Counted from the stretch's first letter, positions 1-6,001 are shown. The stretch is 7,478 nt of DNA from M3007 sp037130425 (GCA_037130425.1 JBAXTB010000287.1:1-7478), one strand, 5' to 3'. Notes: generated by a model not told the origin, from the letters alone. Made by a program: numbers and translations.

Positions 1-153
1 TTGGTGGAAGCGCAACAAAACGGCGCCACAGAAGCCCAGTTGCTGATGTCTTTTCCTTCGCTTCGGGCGGAAGATTTGACCAATGCCTGGGCGTATAAAC
101 GGGGGAATAAAGCGGAGATAGATTCGGAAATTCTTGAAAATGAAGCGGTTTAA
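1..153 (+). CDS. DUF433 family protein (VapB-like antitoxin), C-terminal part
   Basis: The reading frame is open from the first base of the window to a TAA at 151-153 and gives 50 residues; the N-terminus lies outside the window. The segment GATEAQLLMSFPSLRAEDL, followed by an 'AWAYKRGNKAEID' helix and an acidic 'EILENE' tail, matches the C-terminal half of DUF433 proteins, where the last helix-turn-helix reads roughly 'T-E-E-Q-L-L-x-x-Y-P-x-L-x-x-E-D-I'. DUF433 proteins are small DNA-binding antitoxin-like proteins, usually followed directly by a DUF5615 PIN-like toxin. No such toxin follows here; a promoter and a fragment of an unrelated small gene come next. A 32-bp piece of this gene (77-108) reappears at 5587-5618. 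The family call rests on the C-terminal half only. Confidence 0.72.
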   Translation: MVEAQQNGATEAQLLMSFPSLRAEDLTNAWAYKRGNKAEIDSEILENEAV

Positions 154-184
154 ATGATGGCGCGGCGGACGGCAGATTGCCTCT

Positions 185-215
185 TTTGCGTATGTACTCA
201 AATCTCTTATCTTTG
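185..215 (+). promoter_or_regulatory. Bacteroidota-type promoter for truncated small gene copy
   Basis: TTTG at 185-188 and TATCTTTG at 208-215, 19 nt apart, match the Bacteroidota primary-sigma consensus (-33 TTTG, -7 TAnnTTTG). The start codon is at 253. The same two boxes with the same 19-nt spacing stand in front of the second copy (5713-5743), which supports a functional promoter. Confidence 0.62.
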
Positions 216-452
216 TGTATCAAAAGCGTATGAAACACGCTATCTCTACAATATGCAACAGATTCTGCTTGAAATAGACGAACAACGTTATGCCTTGATG
301 GTCCAATTCCTCAAGACCCTTGATTATGTAAAAATAATTCGGGTTGAAGCGGGACCAGGGCAAGCCAAAAAGACTTCAAAAAGTAAAGCCAGAAAGCCTG
401 CACTGATTGCTTTTGAAAACTATAACCTTCCATTAAGTCCGGGAGAATCTTT
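191..452 (+). repeat. Direct repeat copy 1 (small-gene promoter plus truncated gene)
   Basis: This block matches 5719-5979. Bases 253-452 and 5780-5979 are identical over 200 bp. The upstream 62/61 bp differ at a few positions plus a one-base indel. The match ends abruptly at 452, where REP-like sequence begins. The two copies are in the same orientation and enclose the sigma/anti-sigma/TPR-CHAT operon. Confidence 0.93.
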
Positions 453-564
453 TTCGCCCTTGTTGGCGTCCTCGCCAACAAGAAGCAGTGGAATGAGTGA
501 TTGGACTTGGGTACTCACGCTGCCGTTGCAGTTGGCGAGGACGCCAACTGCGGAAAAAAAATGA
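253..564 (+). pseudogene. Truncated duplicate of the 73-aa antitoxin-like gene
   Basis: The first 67 codons encode the same protein as the intact gene at 5780 (N-terminus MQQILLEIDEQRYALMVQFL), with identical DNA to 452. The last six residues (RRDDIY) are lost. The frame instead runs through the REP-like hairpins and ends at a TGA (562-564) inside the terminator, giving a 103-aa chimera whose 36-residue tail (SPLLASSPTRSSG...) is low-complexity read-through. An upstream ATG at 154 would extend the frame, but it lies ahead of the promoter and has no counterpart in the intact copy, so the start at 253 is preferred. The copy keeps its own promoter and nearly all the folded part, so a stable protein is not excluded. 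The 78-aa and HNH partners are absent here. Confidence 0.75.
459..551. repeat. Pair of REP-like palindromes in inverted orientation
   Basis: There are two hairpins, each with a 10-bp perfect stem and a 4-nt loop: 459-468/473-482 (loop TCCT) and 528-537/542-551 (loop AGGA). Their 18-bp cores, GTTGGCGTCCTCGCCAAC (462-479) and GTTGGCGAGGACGCCAAC (531-548), are exact reverse complements, so the pair can also fold on itself. This organisation resembles REP/BIME intergenic elements. The element begins within a few bases of the point where the small gene copy breaks off. Confidence 0.8.
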
Positions 565-588
565 ACCGCCTCTTGCGAAACGGTTCAT
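554..588 (-). terminator. Rho-independent terminator of the sigma/CHAT operon (bidirectional)
   Basis: The 8-bp arms ATGAACCG (561-568) and CGGTTCAT (581-588) enclose a 12-nt loop. Read on the minus strand, the stem runs into eight consecutive T (561-554), a textbook intrinsic terminator 57 nt beyond the CHAT stop codon. On the plus strand the stem is followed by TCTTTT, so it can also stop transcription from the truncated small gene. Confidence 0.86.
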
Positions 589-644
589 CTTTTGCCGGTC
601 AATAGCCGGGGTTATGTGATCGGGAAACGTTTTACCGCTTCTAT

Positions 645-3600
645 TTACTCCACCAGCACAAAACCCGCCCAGAAGAACGGATCTTTAAATTTCAGCTGCA
701 TGGCTTGTTGCGCCGCGCGGAAAGCATCCGGAATGCTCATCTTATCCTGCAGCCAGTTGCGGTAGAAAGCAGACATCAGTTGCTGCGTCTGAAAATCAGG
801 CACCTGCCACAAGGACATGATGAGGTATTTCGCTCCGGCAATTTTGAAGGCGCGTTGCAGGCCATACACGCCTTCATTGCCCTGGATATCGCCCAGGCCG
901 GTCTCGCAGGCCGACAAGACGACCAGTTCAGTGTGCGACAGATCCATCTGGCTGATCTCGTAGGCCGTCAGGATGCCGTCTTCCGCCCCGGGTTTGAAGG
1001 GCTTTCCTTTCTCCCAGGCGTAGTTGCTGCCTGCCAGCAGCAGTCCGGAGCGGATCATCGGATGGTCCGACATTTTAAACACCGGCTCGTGCCCGTCCAC
1101 CGTCCACCGTCCACCGTCCGCCGTTTTAGGGTCCGGAAAGAAAAAACCATGTGTGGCTAAGTGCAGGATGCGCGGTGAGGGCTGGCCAACGCCCTGGCTT
1201 TTGAATACTTCTTCGGATGCCTCGTAGTCTTTTCGCATGGTAGCCTTAATACCAGCCTTGGTAAGGATGCCGTACAGCGCCGTTACCTCCACTTTGGTCC
1301 AGGGAAGGTATTTCCACTTTCCGCCCCGTAGCATTGAGTCGGTGCCGGCAAAGTCCAGCCCTCTGTTGCGCGAAGCAACTGGACTGTTTTCCAGATCGGG
1401 CCTGGCCTGATCCAAGGCGGTGGTGTCCAGTTCGTATTGGATGCCGCCGAAAAGCATAGCATCGTTACCACTGTATGGGGCCTGCTGTCCGCTACTTGTT
1501 ACCAATTGTCTGGTGCTACCCACTTCGATGAGCCGGTAACGTTCGCCGAGCGTGGTGGCTTCGGATGGACCGCGAAGCACAGGCGGTATGGCGATGGCGC
1601 CCAGGTTCAGCCGGTGCAGTTGGCCGCTGGGAGAGAAATAGATGGTCTGCACGCCTGCGAGCGCAGGTTCAAGGGGCCTCCAAAGCAGTTCGTACAGTGA
1701 TGTTTGAGGATTACCGGTTTCTGCATAAAGTTGATTCACCCAATCCACCTTTTGTTTGCCAGTGGGTTTCAGCAGAGTATCGAGTTGTTTGGCTTCGAAA
1801 AGCGGGATGAACTGGGGTTGTTCGGCGCCGCCCTCCTTCGATAAACCTACGGCGGGCAAGGGTAGCAAAACCAGGGCAGCGTACATGATGCTGTCCGTCT
1901 TTTTAGGAAAGTCAATCTTAAAATCCACAAACTCGATGGCAGCTTCGCCAGCCTTTAGGGTTGCTTGCACGTCTTGCCATTTTACCTGCCGGATGGCCTC
2001 GGCGTACCCGGTTCCGAGAATTCGGGAGGCGAGTTCTTTTTCGGCGGCATCTGCTTTTTCTTCCAGAGCAGCTACCTCAATTCGTTCATTAATGGGTTTA
2101 ACGTATTCGGCAGCAAGTCGACGGCGATAGTTTTTGAAGCGACTGTTGATTTCCGCCACTTCCGGATTATTGTCAGCCAAGTTGTGAAGCCTGCCTGAGG
2201 CATTGAGCAGAAATCCTTTGTAAAAAAGGGATTGGTTAAAGGCAACGGAAGGCAGTATTCCAGCCTGAATCTCTCCAGCTACCCTTGGGCGGGTAAAGAG
2301 GCAATTACCCATTGTTATCGCACTGTTTTGATAAGCATTCTTGTAAATGGCCAACTCGCGTTCTGAAAGGTAGGCATTAGATTTTACAAGTCGCGCCGCC
2401 CCTAGGGCAGCCCCCTCTGCCAATAAAGGTTGCGATAACGAATATTTTTTGAGTCTTTCATAAAGGAGTCCCAAAAGATTAAGGCTCATTTCATAGTTTG
2501 GATGCTCCGTGCCGAGTGTTTTTGCCCAGATATTTCGGGCCTCGAGCAGGAGTGTTTCGGCTTTTTCGTATTGACCTGTATTCTGATAAAACTCCCCCAG
2601 ATTATACAGTTTCATGGCATAATCTGGATTCTCCTCACCCAACGATTTTTTTTGAGCGTCAATGGCTTGCAGGTAGAACATCTCAGCCTTCTCATTGTAG
2701 CCCTGTTGCCCGTATATCCTTGCAAGGTCAACCAGACAGTTCCCATAATAAGAATGATTTCGGTTATTTAATTTGACTTCAAAAAAATCTTTGGCTTCCA
2801 ACAAAAACGCTTCAGCTTCTTTATCTTTATTACCTTCGTTTGTGTATAATTCACCTAAATTTATGAGGAGCCCTGCATATTCAACTCGTAAATTCTTGCC
2901 CTCGGTGTTTTCTCTAATGTATTTAGATTCAAGAAAAATTTCTTTCGCTTTTTGCGTATTACCATTCAAATTGTAATAAATTCCCAGCAGGTTTAGGGTG
3001 TTAGCACGTTCAGGGCTATTTTTGCCAAGTACATTTTCTTGTATTGCAAGTGCTTCGAGGTAAAGTGGTTCAACGCTTTCGTAGTTTCCGAGGCTCAAAT
3101 AAAAAAGTCCCAGATTTGTCAGGCTTTGTGCATATAAAAGATGCCCTTTCCCATACTCTTTTTCTACGTGGCCTTTGATTTCAAGTAGCAATTGTTCAGA
3201 TTTTTTGTATTCACCCTTTTTATTGTATAAATCCGCTAGAAGTCGCATGCAGTTCCAATAAAAAGGATGATTTCGGTCATTTAGTTTGGTTTCAAAAATA
3301 TATTGGGCTTCCAACAAGAACGGTTCAGCTTCTTTAATTCTATTCATTTGAAGGTTCACGCTTCCGAGGTTTATTGCGATTCCAGCATAGTCAGGATGCT
3401 CCTTGCCGACTGTTTTTTCGCGGATGCCCAATGCCGCGAGGTAAAGTGGTTCAGCTTTATCGTATTTGCCAGTGACGAGATACACATTCCCAAGGTTGTT
3501 CAGACTAGAGCCATAGTCAGGGTGATCTTTGCCCAAAATTTTTCCCCGGATATCAATCGCTTCCAGGTACCATTTTTCAGCCTCCACAAAGTTTCTGGAA

Positions 3601-3848
3601 ATTTGAAGCACCCGGCCATGGTTGTGGCAGGTTTTGCCATAGCTTGCCGATTCACGCCCAATTTTTTCCAAAACAATGGCTTCGGCGGCCGTATTAACTT
3701 CCAGGGCTTTATCGAATGCTCCCTGATCGGAGAGCGCACGGGAAACCTGCACCAGGCTATCCACCTGTTTGATGGCGGTGGAATCAGGGGTTTGAGCGGT
3801 AAGCAGGGCCGGGAAAATGGAGCAGAGGAAAATGAAAATTTTTTTCAT
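645..3848 (-). CDS. Exported TPR-CHAT domain protein (caspase-like peptidase)
   Basis: This is a 1067-aa protein. Residues 1-18 (MKKIFIFLCSIFPALLTA) form a Sec signal peptide with likely cleavage before QTPD; C9 does not sit in a good lipobox. About eleven TPR units of 42-44 aa follow (roughly residues 35-510), of the kinesin-light-chain/TPR_12 type with 'LxxLGxxYxxxGxYxxAExLYLEAL...HPDY' signatures. A linker with helical stretches leads to a CHAT domain (about 700-1065) that starts near 'FSPSGQLHRLNLGAI'. The caspase dyad is present: His900 in HLATHGFF and Cys981 in LSACETGLG. CHAT proteins are C11/caspase-clan peptidases; TPR regions usually bind a partner or substrate. It is the last gene of an operon with the anti-sigma gene 19 nt upstream. 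An in-frame TTG at 3851 could add one residue; the ATG at 3848 is preferred. A 7-bp repeat (1094-1121) encodes part of the loop between His and Cys. The domain call is firm; the substrate is unknown. Confidence 0.93.
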   Translation of the reverse strand: MKKIFIFLCSIFPALLTAQTPDSTAIKQVDSLVQVSRALSDQGAFDKALEVNTAAEAIVLEKIGRESASYGKTCHNHGRVLQISRNFVEAEKWYLEAIDIRGKILGKDHPDYGSSLNNLGNVYLVTGKYDKAEPLYLAALGIREKTVGKEHPDYAGIAINLGSVNLQMNRIKEAEPFLLEAQYIFETKLNDRNHPFYWNCMRLLADLYNKKGEYKKSEQLLLEIKGHVEKEYGKGHLLYAQSLTNLGLFYLSLGNYESVEPLYLEALAIQENVLGKNSPERANTLNLLGIYYNLNGNTQKAKEIFLESKYIRENTEGKNLRVEYAGLLINLGELYTNEGNKDKEAEAFLLEAKDFFEVKLNNRNHSYYGNCLVDLARIYGQQGYNEKAEMFYLQAIDAQKKSLGEENPDYAMKLYNLGEFYQNTGQYEKAETLLLEARNIWAKTLGTEHPNYEMSLNLLGLLYERLKKYSLSQPLLAEGAALGAARLVKSNAYLSERELAIYKNAYQNSAITMGNCLFTRPRVAGEIQAGILPSVAFNQSLFYKGFLLNASGRLHNLADNNPEVAEINSRFKNYRRRLAAEYVKPINERIEVAALEEKADAAEKELASRILGTGYAEAIRQVKWQDVQATLKAGEAAIEFVDFKIDFPKKTDSIMYAALVLLPLPAVGLSKEGGAEQPQFIPLFEAKQLDTLLKPTGKQKVDWVNQLYAETGNPQTSLYELLWRPLEPALAGVQTIYFSPSGQLHRLNLGAIAIPPVLRGPSEATTLGERYRLIEVGSTRQLVTSSGQQAPYSGNDAMLFGGIQYELDTTALDQARPDLENSPVASRNRGLDFAGTDSMLRGGKWKYLPWTKVEVTALYGILTKAGIKATMRKDYEASEEVFKSQGVGQPSPRILHLATHGFFFPDPKTADGGRWTVDGHEPVFKMSDHPMIRSGLLLAGSNYAWEKGKPFKPGAEDGILTAYEISQMDLSHTELVVLSACETGLGDIQGNEGVYGLQRAFKIAGAKYLIMSLWQVPDFQTQQLMSAFYRNWLQDKMSIPDAFRAAQQAMQLKFKDPFFWAGFVLVE
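1094..1121 (-). repeat. Heptanucleotide tandem repeat within the CHAT coding region
   Basis: Four consecutive 7-bp units lie here: cgtccac at 1094, 1101 and 1108, then cgtccgc at 1115. On the coding strand this is tggacgg-type DNA encoding part of 'GGRWTVDGHEP', between catalytic His900 and Cys981. Seven is not a multiple of three, so gain or loss of one unit shifts the frame before the catalytic cysteine. Confidence 0.9.
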
Positions 3849-3867
3849 CAATCGGATCGGTGTTTAA

Positions 3868-4761
3868 TTATTTCAAAACCTCCAGCGCACGCAAACTCTG
3901 CTTCTGGAATGGGTGTCCGGGCGTGTCTGCTATTTTTCGAAGCTCCGGAAGCGCTTTTTGAGGTTCGCCGATGGCCAGCAGGGACAAGGCCCGGTGCCAT
4001 TGCACATAAGTCTTCCACGCAGGTAGGCGGCCTTCCAATTGATTGAAGTAACGAAGCGCTTCGGCGCCTTCGCCCATTTCGAGCAGGCAATAAGCCTTCA
4101 TCAGTCGGAGGGTGTCATTCGCAGGGTTTTGCAATTCCAGGGTTTCAAGTTCTACGAAGGCATTGGGGAAATCCCGGGTAGTCAGCAATTGGGCGGTGTT
4201 GGAAAAGGCTGGGCTGAAACGGGTGTTTTGCGGCGGGAACTGCGTGAACCAAAGTTGATCGAGTGCTTTTTGCCAGGCGGAGTTTCCGTCCTGTTGTCCG
4301 CGAATGTTTGGCGCCGGGTAATCGGGCGCGCGCAAGCCCGAGGGCCGGTTGGCTGCGATGGGCTGTGAAGGCCGGGATTGGGGGGGCGGCGCCGGATTGC
4401 CCGGCACATTTTCGGGCGCCGGGTTTCCAGGAGATGTGGGTTGAATTTCCTGTTTCGCCTCGCCGGGAACCGGAGTATCCTTCCTTGTTTGCGGAAACAC
4501 CAAAAGGAACACAACCAACAGAAGCAGTAGTGTTCCTCCAAGCAGCCACCATTTTCGAGCTGGGCCTGTATGTGGCCGTTCCTTTAGTACGGCAGTCACA
4601 TGCGCTCTAAGCAGTTGGTTACGAAGATGTTGGCTGATAATTCGTTGCTGTTCCACCGCGCGGGCAAATGCAGGGTTTTCCTGCATTTCCTGTTGGAATA
4701 CTTTCAGTTCGTCGTCACTCAACTGTCCGTCTAAGTAAGATTCTATGTCAAAATTATTCAT
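3868..4761 (-). CDS. Membrane anti-sigma-like protein with C-terminal TPR-like region
   Basis: The product has 297 aa. Residues 4-40 (FDIESYLDGQLSDDELKVFQ... NPAFARAVEQQ) match the short N-terminal segment common in Bacteroidota anti-sigma-like proteins encoded next to sigma-70 genes; zinc-finger ligands are absent. A charged/aromatic lead (RKWW) starts a single transmembrane helix at about 71-89. A proline-rich linker follows (about 90-160), and then a helical region with TPR-like features ('DTLRLMKAYCLLEMGEGAEALRYFNQLEG', 'WHRALSLLAIGEPQKALPELRKI'). The N-terminus should be cytoplasmic and the TPR-like tail periplasmic. The gene lies 29 nt after the sigma gene and 19 nt before the TPR-CHAT gene. 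A TTG at 4794 overlaps the sigma stop codon and would add 11 residues, but the ATG at 4761 opens directly into the conserved segment and is chosen. Binding to the neighbouring sigma factor is inferred from synteny and architecture, not seen. Confidence 0.8.
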   Translation of the reverse strand: MNNFDIESYLDGQLSDDELKVFQQEMQENPAFARAVEQQRIISQHLRNQLLRAHVTAVLKERPHTGPARKWWLLGGTLLLLLVVFLLVFPQTRKDTPVPGEAKQEIQPTSPGNPAPENVPGNPAPPPQSRPSQPIAANRPSGLRAPDYPAPNIRGQQDGNSAWQKALDQLWFTQFPPQNTRFSPAFSNTAQLLTTRDFPNAFVELETLELQNPANDTLRLMKAYCLLEMGEGAEALRYFNQLEGRLPAWKTYVQWHRALSLLAIGEPQKALPELRKIADTPGHPFQKQSLRALEVLK

Positions 4762-4790
4762 TGAACTTATATGTTGTGCCTGTTTTTGAG

Positions 4791-5402
4791 TCAAATACCA
4801 TCCAACAGGCCAGTTTCTTTTGCTATTTCAATCAGCTTGTTCATACACTGATTTCGCTTGCTTTTGAGCGATGTCGTGGAGGAATAGGACGTCAGATTTT
4901 GCTCCACGATCTCCTTGTCGCGCAAATTTTCAAAGTATTTCAAGCGGAGCAGTTGCCGGCAGTTTTCCTCCAGTTTGCCCAAAAGTTTACCCACCAATTG
5001 CTCCAGTTCTTTGTTGTTCAGATAGGCCTCCGGGTTAATATCTGAGGTCATTTCGAAGTCTTCCAGCGCCTCATGCCTTGGTTTTTTGGTACGCACCTTG
5101 TTGGCAACCAGCTTCCGCACCACGCCTTTTGCGTATGCGACCGGACTAAAATCCGAATATAAAAAGCGTTGGTTTTGGATGTTGGTGATGGTGATCATCA
5201 CGGCATCATTCACCAGTTCCTCGGCATCTTCGGCGCTAAGGGCTGCGTGCAGGGTTGCCTGTTTCACGTCGTAGACAATTTTTCCTGCCAATACCCGGAT
5301 CGCTGCCGGATCCGCCCGACCAAGCGCATTGTAAAATGCCTGCTTGTCAGAGAGTAGATTTCGTTCTTCCTTTTTCGGGAATATTGAAATACTAAATGCC
5401 AT
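4791..5402 (-). CDS. Sigma-70 family RNA polymerase sigma factor (ECF-like)
   Basis: The product has 203 aa and contains only regions 2 and 4, the layout of alternative ECF-type factors. Region 2 spans about residues 33-108, with 'AEDAEELVNDAVMITITNI' as the region 2.2-like core-binding helix and a basic segment (VRKLVANKVRTKKPRH) after it. Region 4 spans about 140-197 (LEENCRQLLRLKYFENLRDKEI... SLKSKRNQCMNKLIEIA), with a helix-turn-helix around 'KEIVEQNLTSYSSTTSLKSKR' for -35 recognition. It is the first gene of the operon, and its TGA is 29 nt before the anti-sigma ATG. The ATG at 5402 gives a normal N-terminus for these Bacteroidota factors. It probably drives its own operon and an unknown regulon; no clear promoter is visible upstream. 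Confidence 0.87.
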   Translation of the reverse strand: MAFSISIFPKKEERNLLSDKQAFYNALGRADPAAIRVLAGKIVYDVKQATLHAALSAEDAEELVNDAVMITITNIQNQRFLYSDFSPVAYAKGVVRKLVANKVRTKKPRHEALEDFEMTSDINPEAYLNNKELEQLVGKLLGKLEENCRQLLRLKYFENLRDKEIVEQNLTSYSSTTSLKSKRNQCMNKLIEIAKETGLLDGI

Positions 5403-5586
5403 ATGTAAGCCCTTAATAAGAGGTAAACGAAAATGAATGGTTATTTTCAGTGGGTAACAAAAAACTTGCCCGTACCGCCCGGGCTTGATCCAAGATCCAG
5501 CTTTATAAAAGCTAATATAGAGGTTTAAAAAACAACCTTGCTTTTCAATAGTGTTTTGTTAAAAGCCGAAGAAAATCAATTGGTTA
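5403..5586. other. Intergenic region upstream of the sigma operon
   Basis: No coding sequence is seen. The region should hold the minus-strand sigma promoter. The best -7-like box is TATATTAG on the minus strand (5519-5512), one mismatch from TAnnTTTG, but no TTTG lies at the right distance upstream of it. A small palindrome (AGCTTT 5499-5504 / AAAGCT 5508-5513) and the leader hairpin at 5468-5484 are also present. Confidence 0.45.
5459..5484 (-). terminator. Possible leader terminator/attenuator of the sigma operon
   Basis: On the minus strand, a 5-bp GC stem (GCCCG 5484-5480 / CGGGC 5472-5468, 7-nt loop) is followed by AAG and six T (5464-5459). It lies 57 nt ahead of the sigma start codon. 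No gene is seen that could feed minus-strand transcription from the right, so if it works it would act within the operon's own leader. The stem is short and the T-run is offset by three bases, so the call is weak. Confidence 0.33.
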
Positions 5587-5618
5587 TGACCAATGCCTGG
5601 GCGTATAAACGGGGGAAT
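5587..5618 (+). pseudogene. 32-bp remnant of the DUF433 gene
   Basis: This segment is a perfect 32-bp match to 77-108 of the DUF433 gene at the left edge of the window (codons for 'TNAWAYKRGN'). On its left it borders unrelated sequence; on its right it runs straight into a truncated copy of the local repeat. It has no start codon and no open frame of useful length, so it is a scar. Confidence 0.85.
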
Positions 5619-5700
5619 CCTGATGCTGACAAATAACCGTACGCGGCACACTGTCTGAACCGCGATGATGGGGATTTGGGGATTTTAGGATTTACGACCC
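5616..5700 (+). repeat. Single truncated copy of the 179-bp array repeat
   Basis: This copy aligns without gaps to 7313-7397 of the third array unit, with four mismatches in 85 bp counted by hand. Both share the 'tttacgaccc' ending that units 1 and 2 lack. It contains the CGCGG (5642-5646) / CCGCG (5660-5664) hairpin and the right arm GGATTTTAGGATTTA (5680-5694), but has lost the matching left arm. It sits between the DUF433 scar and the small-gene promoter. Confidence 0.9.
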
Positions 5701-5712
5701 GATTCTCCCCCT

Positions 5713-5743
5713 TTTGAATATGTACTCAAATCTCTTATCTTTG
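5713..5743 (+). promoter_or_regulatory. Bacteroidota-type promoter of the HNH cassette
   Basis: TTTG at 5713-5716 and TATCTTTG at 5736-5743 are separated by 19 nt and match the -33/-7 Bacteroidota consensus. The first start codon of the cassette is at 5780, leaving a leader of roughly 30 nt. Boxes and spacing are the same as in the copy at 185-215. Confidence 0.68.
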
Positions 5744-5979
5744 TGTATCAGAAGCGCATGAAAGCCGCTTCTCTACAATATGCAACAGATTCTGCTTGAA
5801 ATAGACGAACAACGTTATGCCTTGATGGTCCAATTCCTCAAGACCCTTGATTATGTAAAAATAATTCGGGTTGAAGCGGGACCAGGGCAAGCCAAAAAGA
5901 CTTCAAAAAGTAAAGCCAGAAAGCCTGCACTGATTGCTTTTGAAAACTATAACCTTCCATTAAGTCCGGGAGAATCTTT
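5719..5979 (+). repeat. Direct repeat copy 2 (small-gene promoter plus gene)
   Basis: This is the partner of 191-452. The 200 bp at 5780-5979 are identical to 253-452. The match ends at 5979, six codons before the end of the intact gene. Both copies point right, and the distance between matching bases is 5527 bp. Confidence 0.93.
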
Positions 5980-6001
5980 CCGTCGGGATGATATTTACTA
6001 A
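5780..6001 (+). CDS. Small antitoxin-like protein, first gene of the HNH cassette
   Basis: The product has 73 aa. I do not recognise a named family. The N-terminal half (QILLEIDEQRYALMVQFLKT, then LDYVKIIRVE) has the strand-helix-strand look of short Bacteroidota proteins that precede toxin genes. A basic linker (about 38-49, QAKKTSKSKARK) and a short tail (LPLSPGESFRRDDIY) follow. There is no signal peptide or membrane segment. It starts about 35 nt after a good promoter, and the next gene begins 9 nt after its stop, so it leads a three-gene operon ending in an HNH endonuclease. This suggests, but does not show, a role as regulator or antidote. A truncated duplicate with identical coding DNA lies at 253-452. 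Confidence 0.75.
   Translation: MQQILLEIDEQRYALMVQFLKTLDYVKIIRVEAGPGQAKKTSKSKARKPALIAFENYNLPLSPGESFRRDDIY

Noticed and set aside
154..252. ATG at 154 as the start of the truncated small gene
   Set aside because: It lies upstream of the -33/-7 promoter boxes, and the added 33 residues have no counterpart in the intact copy; the start at 253 matches it exactly.
645..3848. TPR-CHAT as part of a type III-E CRISPR (Craspase) system
   Set aside because: No CRISPR array, gRAMP or Csx30-like gene is present, and the protein has a signal peptide, so only the general TPR-CHAT plus sigma logic is shared.
3849..3851. TTG at 3851 as the TPR-CHAT start
   Set aside because: It adds one residue before an ATG that opens directly into a normal signal peptide.
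3303..4046. Long plus-strand open frame (247 codons) opposite the TPR-CHAT and anti-sigma genes
   Set aside because: It overlaps two well-supported minus-strand genes across their junction, has no recognisable domain and no promoter, and is a shadow of their codon use.
4762..4794. TTG at 4794 as the anti-sigma start, overlapping the sigma stop
   Set aside because: It would add 11 unremarkable residues ahead of the conserved segment. The ATG at 4761 is the simpler start, though coupling through the TTG is not excluded.
5512..5519. TATATTAG on the minus strand as the sigma operon -7 box
   Set aside because: It has one mismatch to TAnnTTTG, but there is no TTTG at about 19 nt upstream, so it is too weak to annotate as a promoter.
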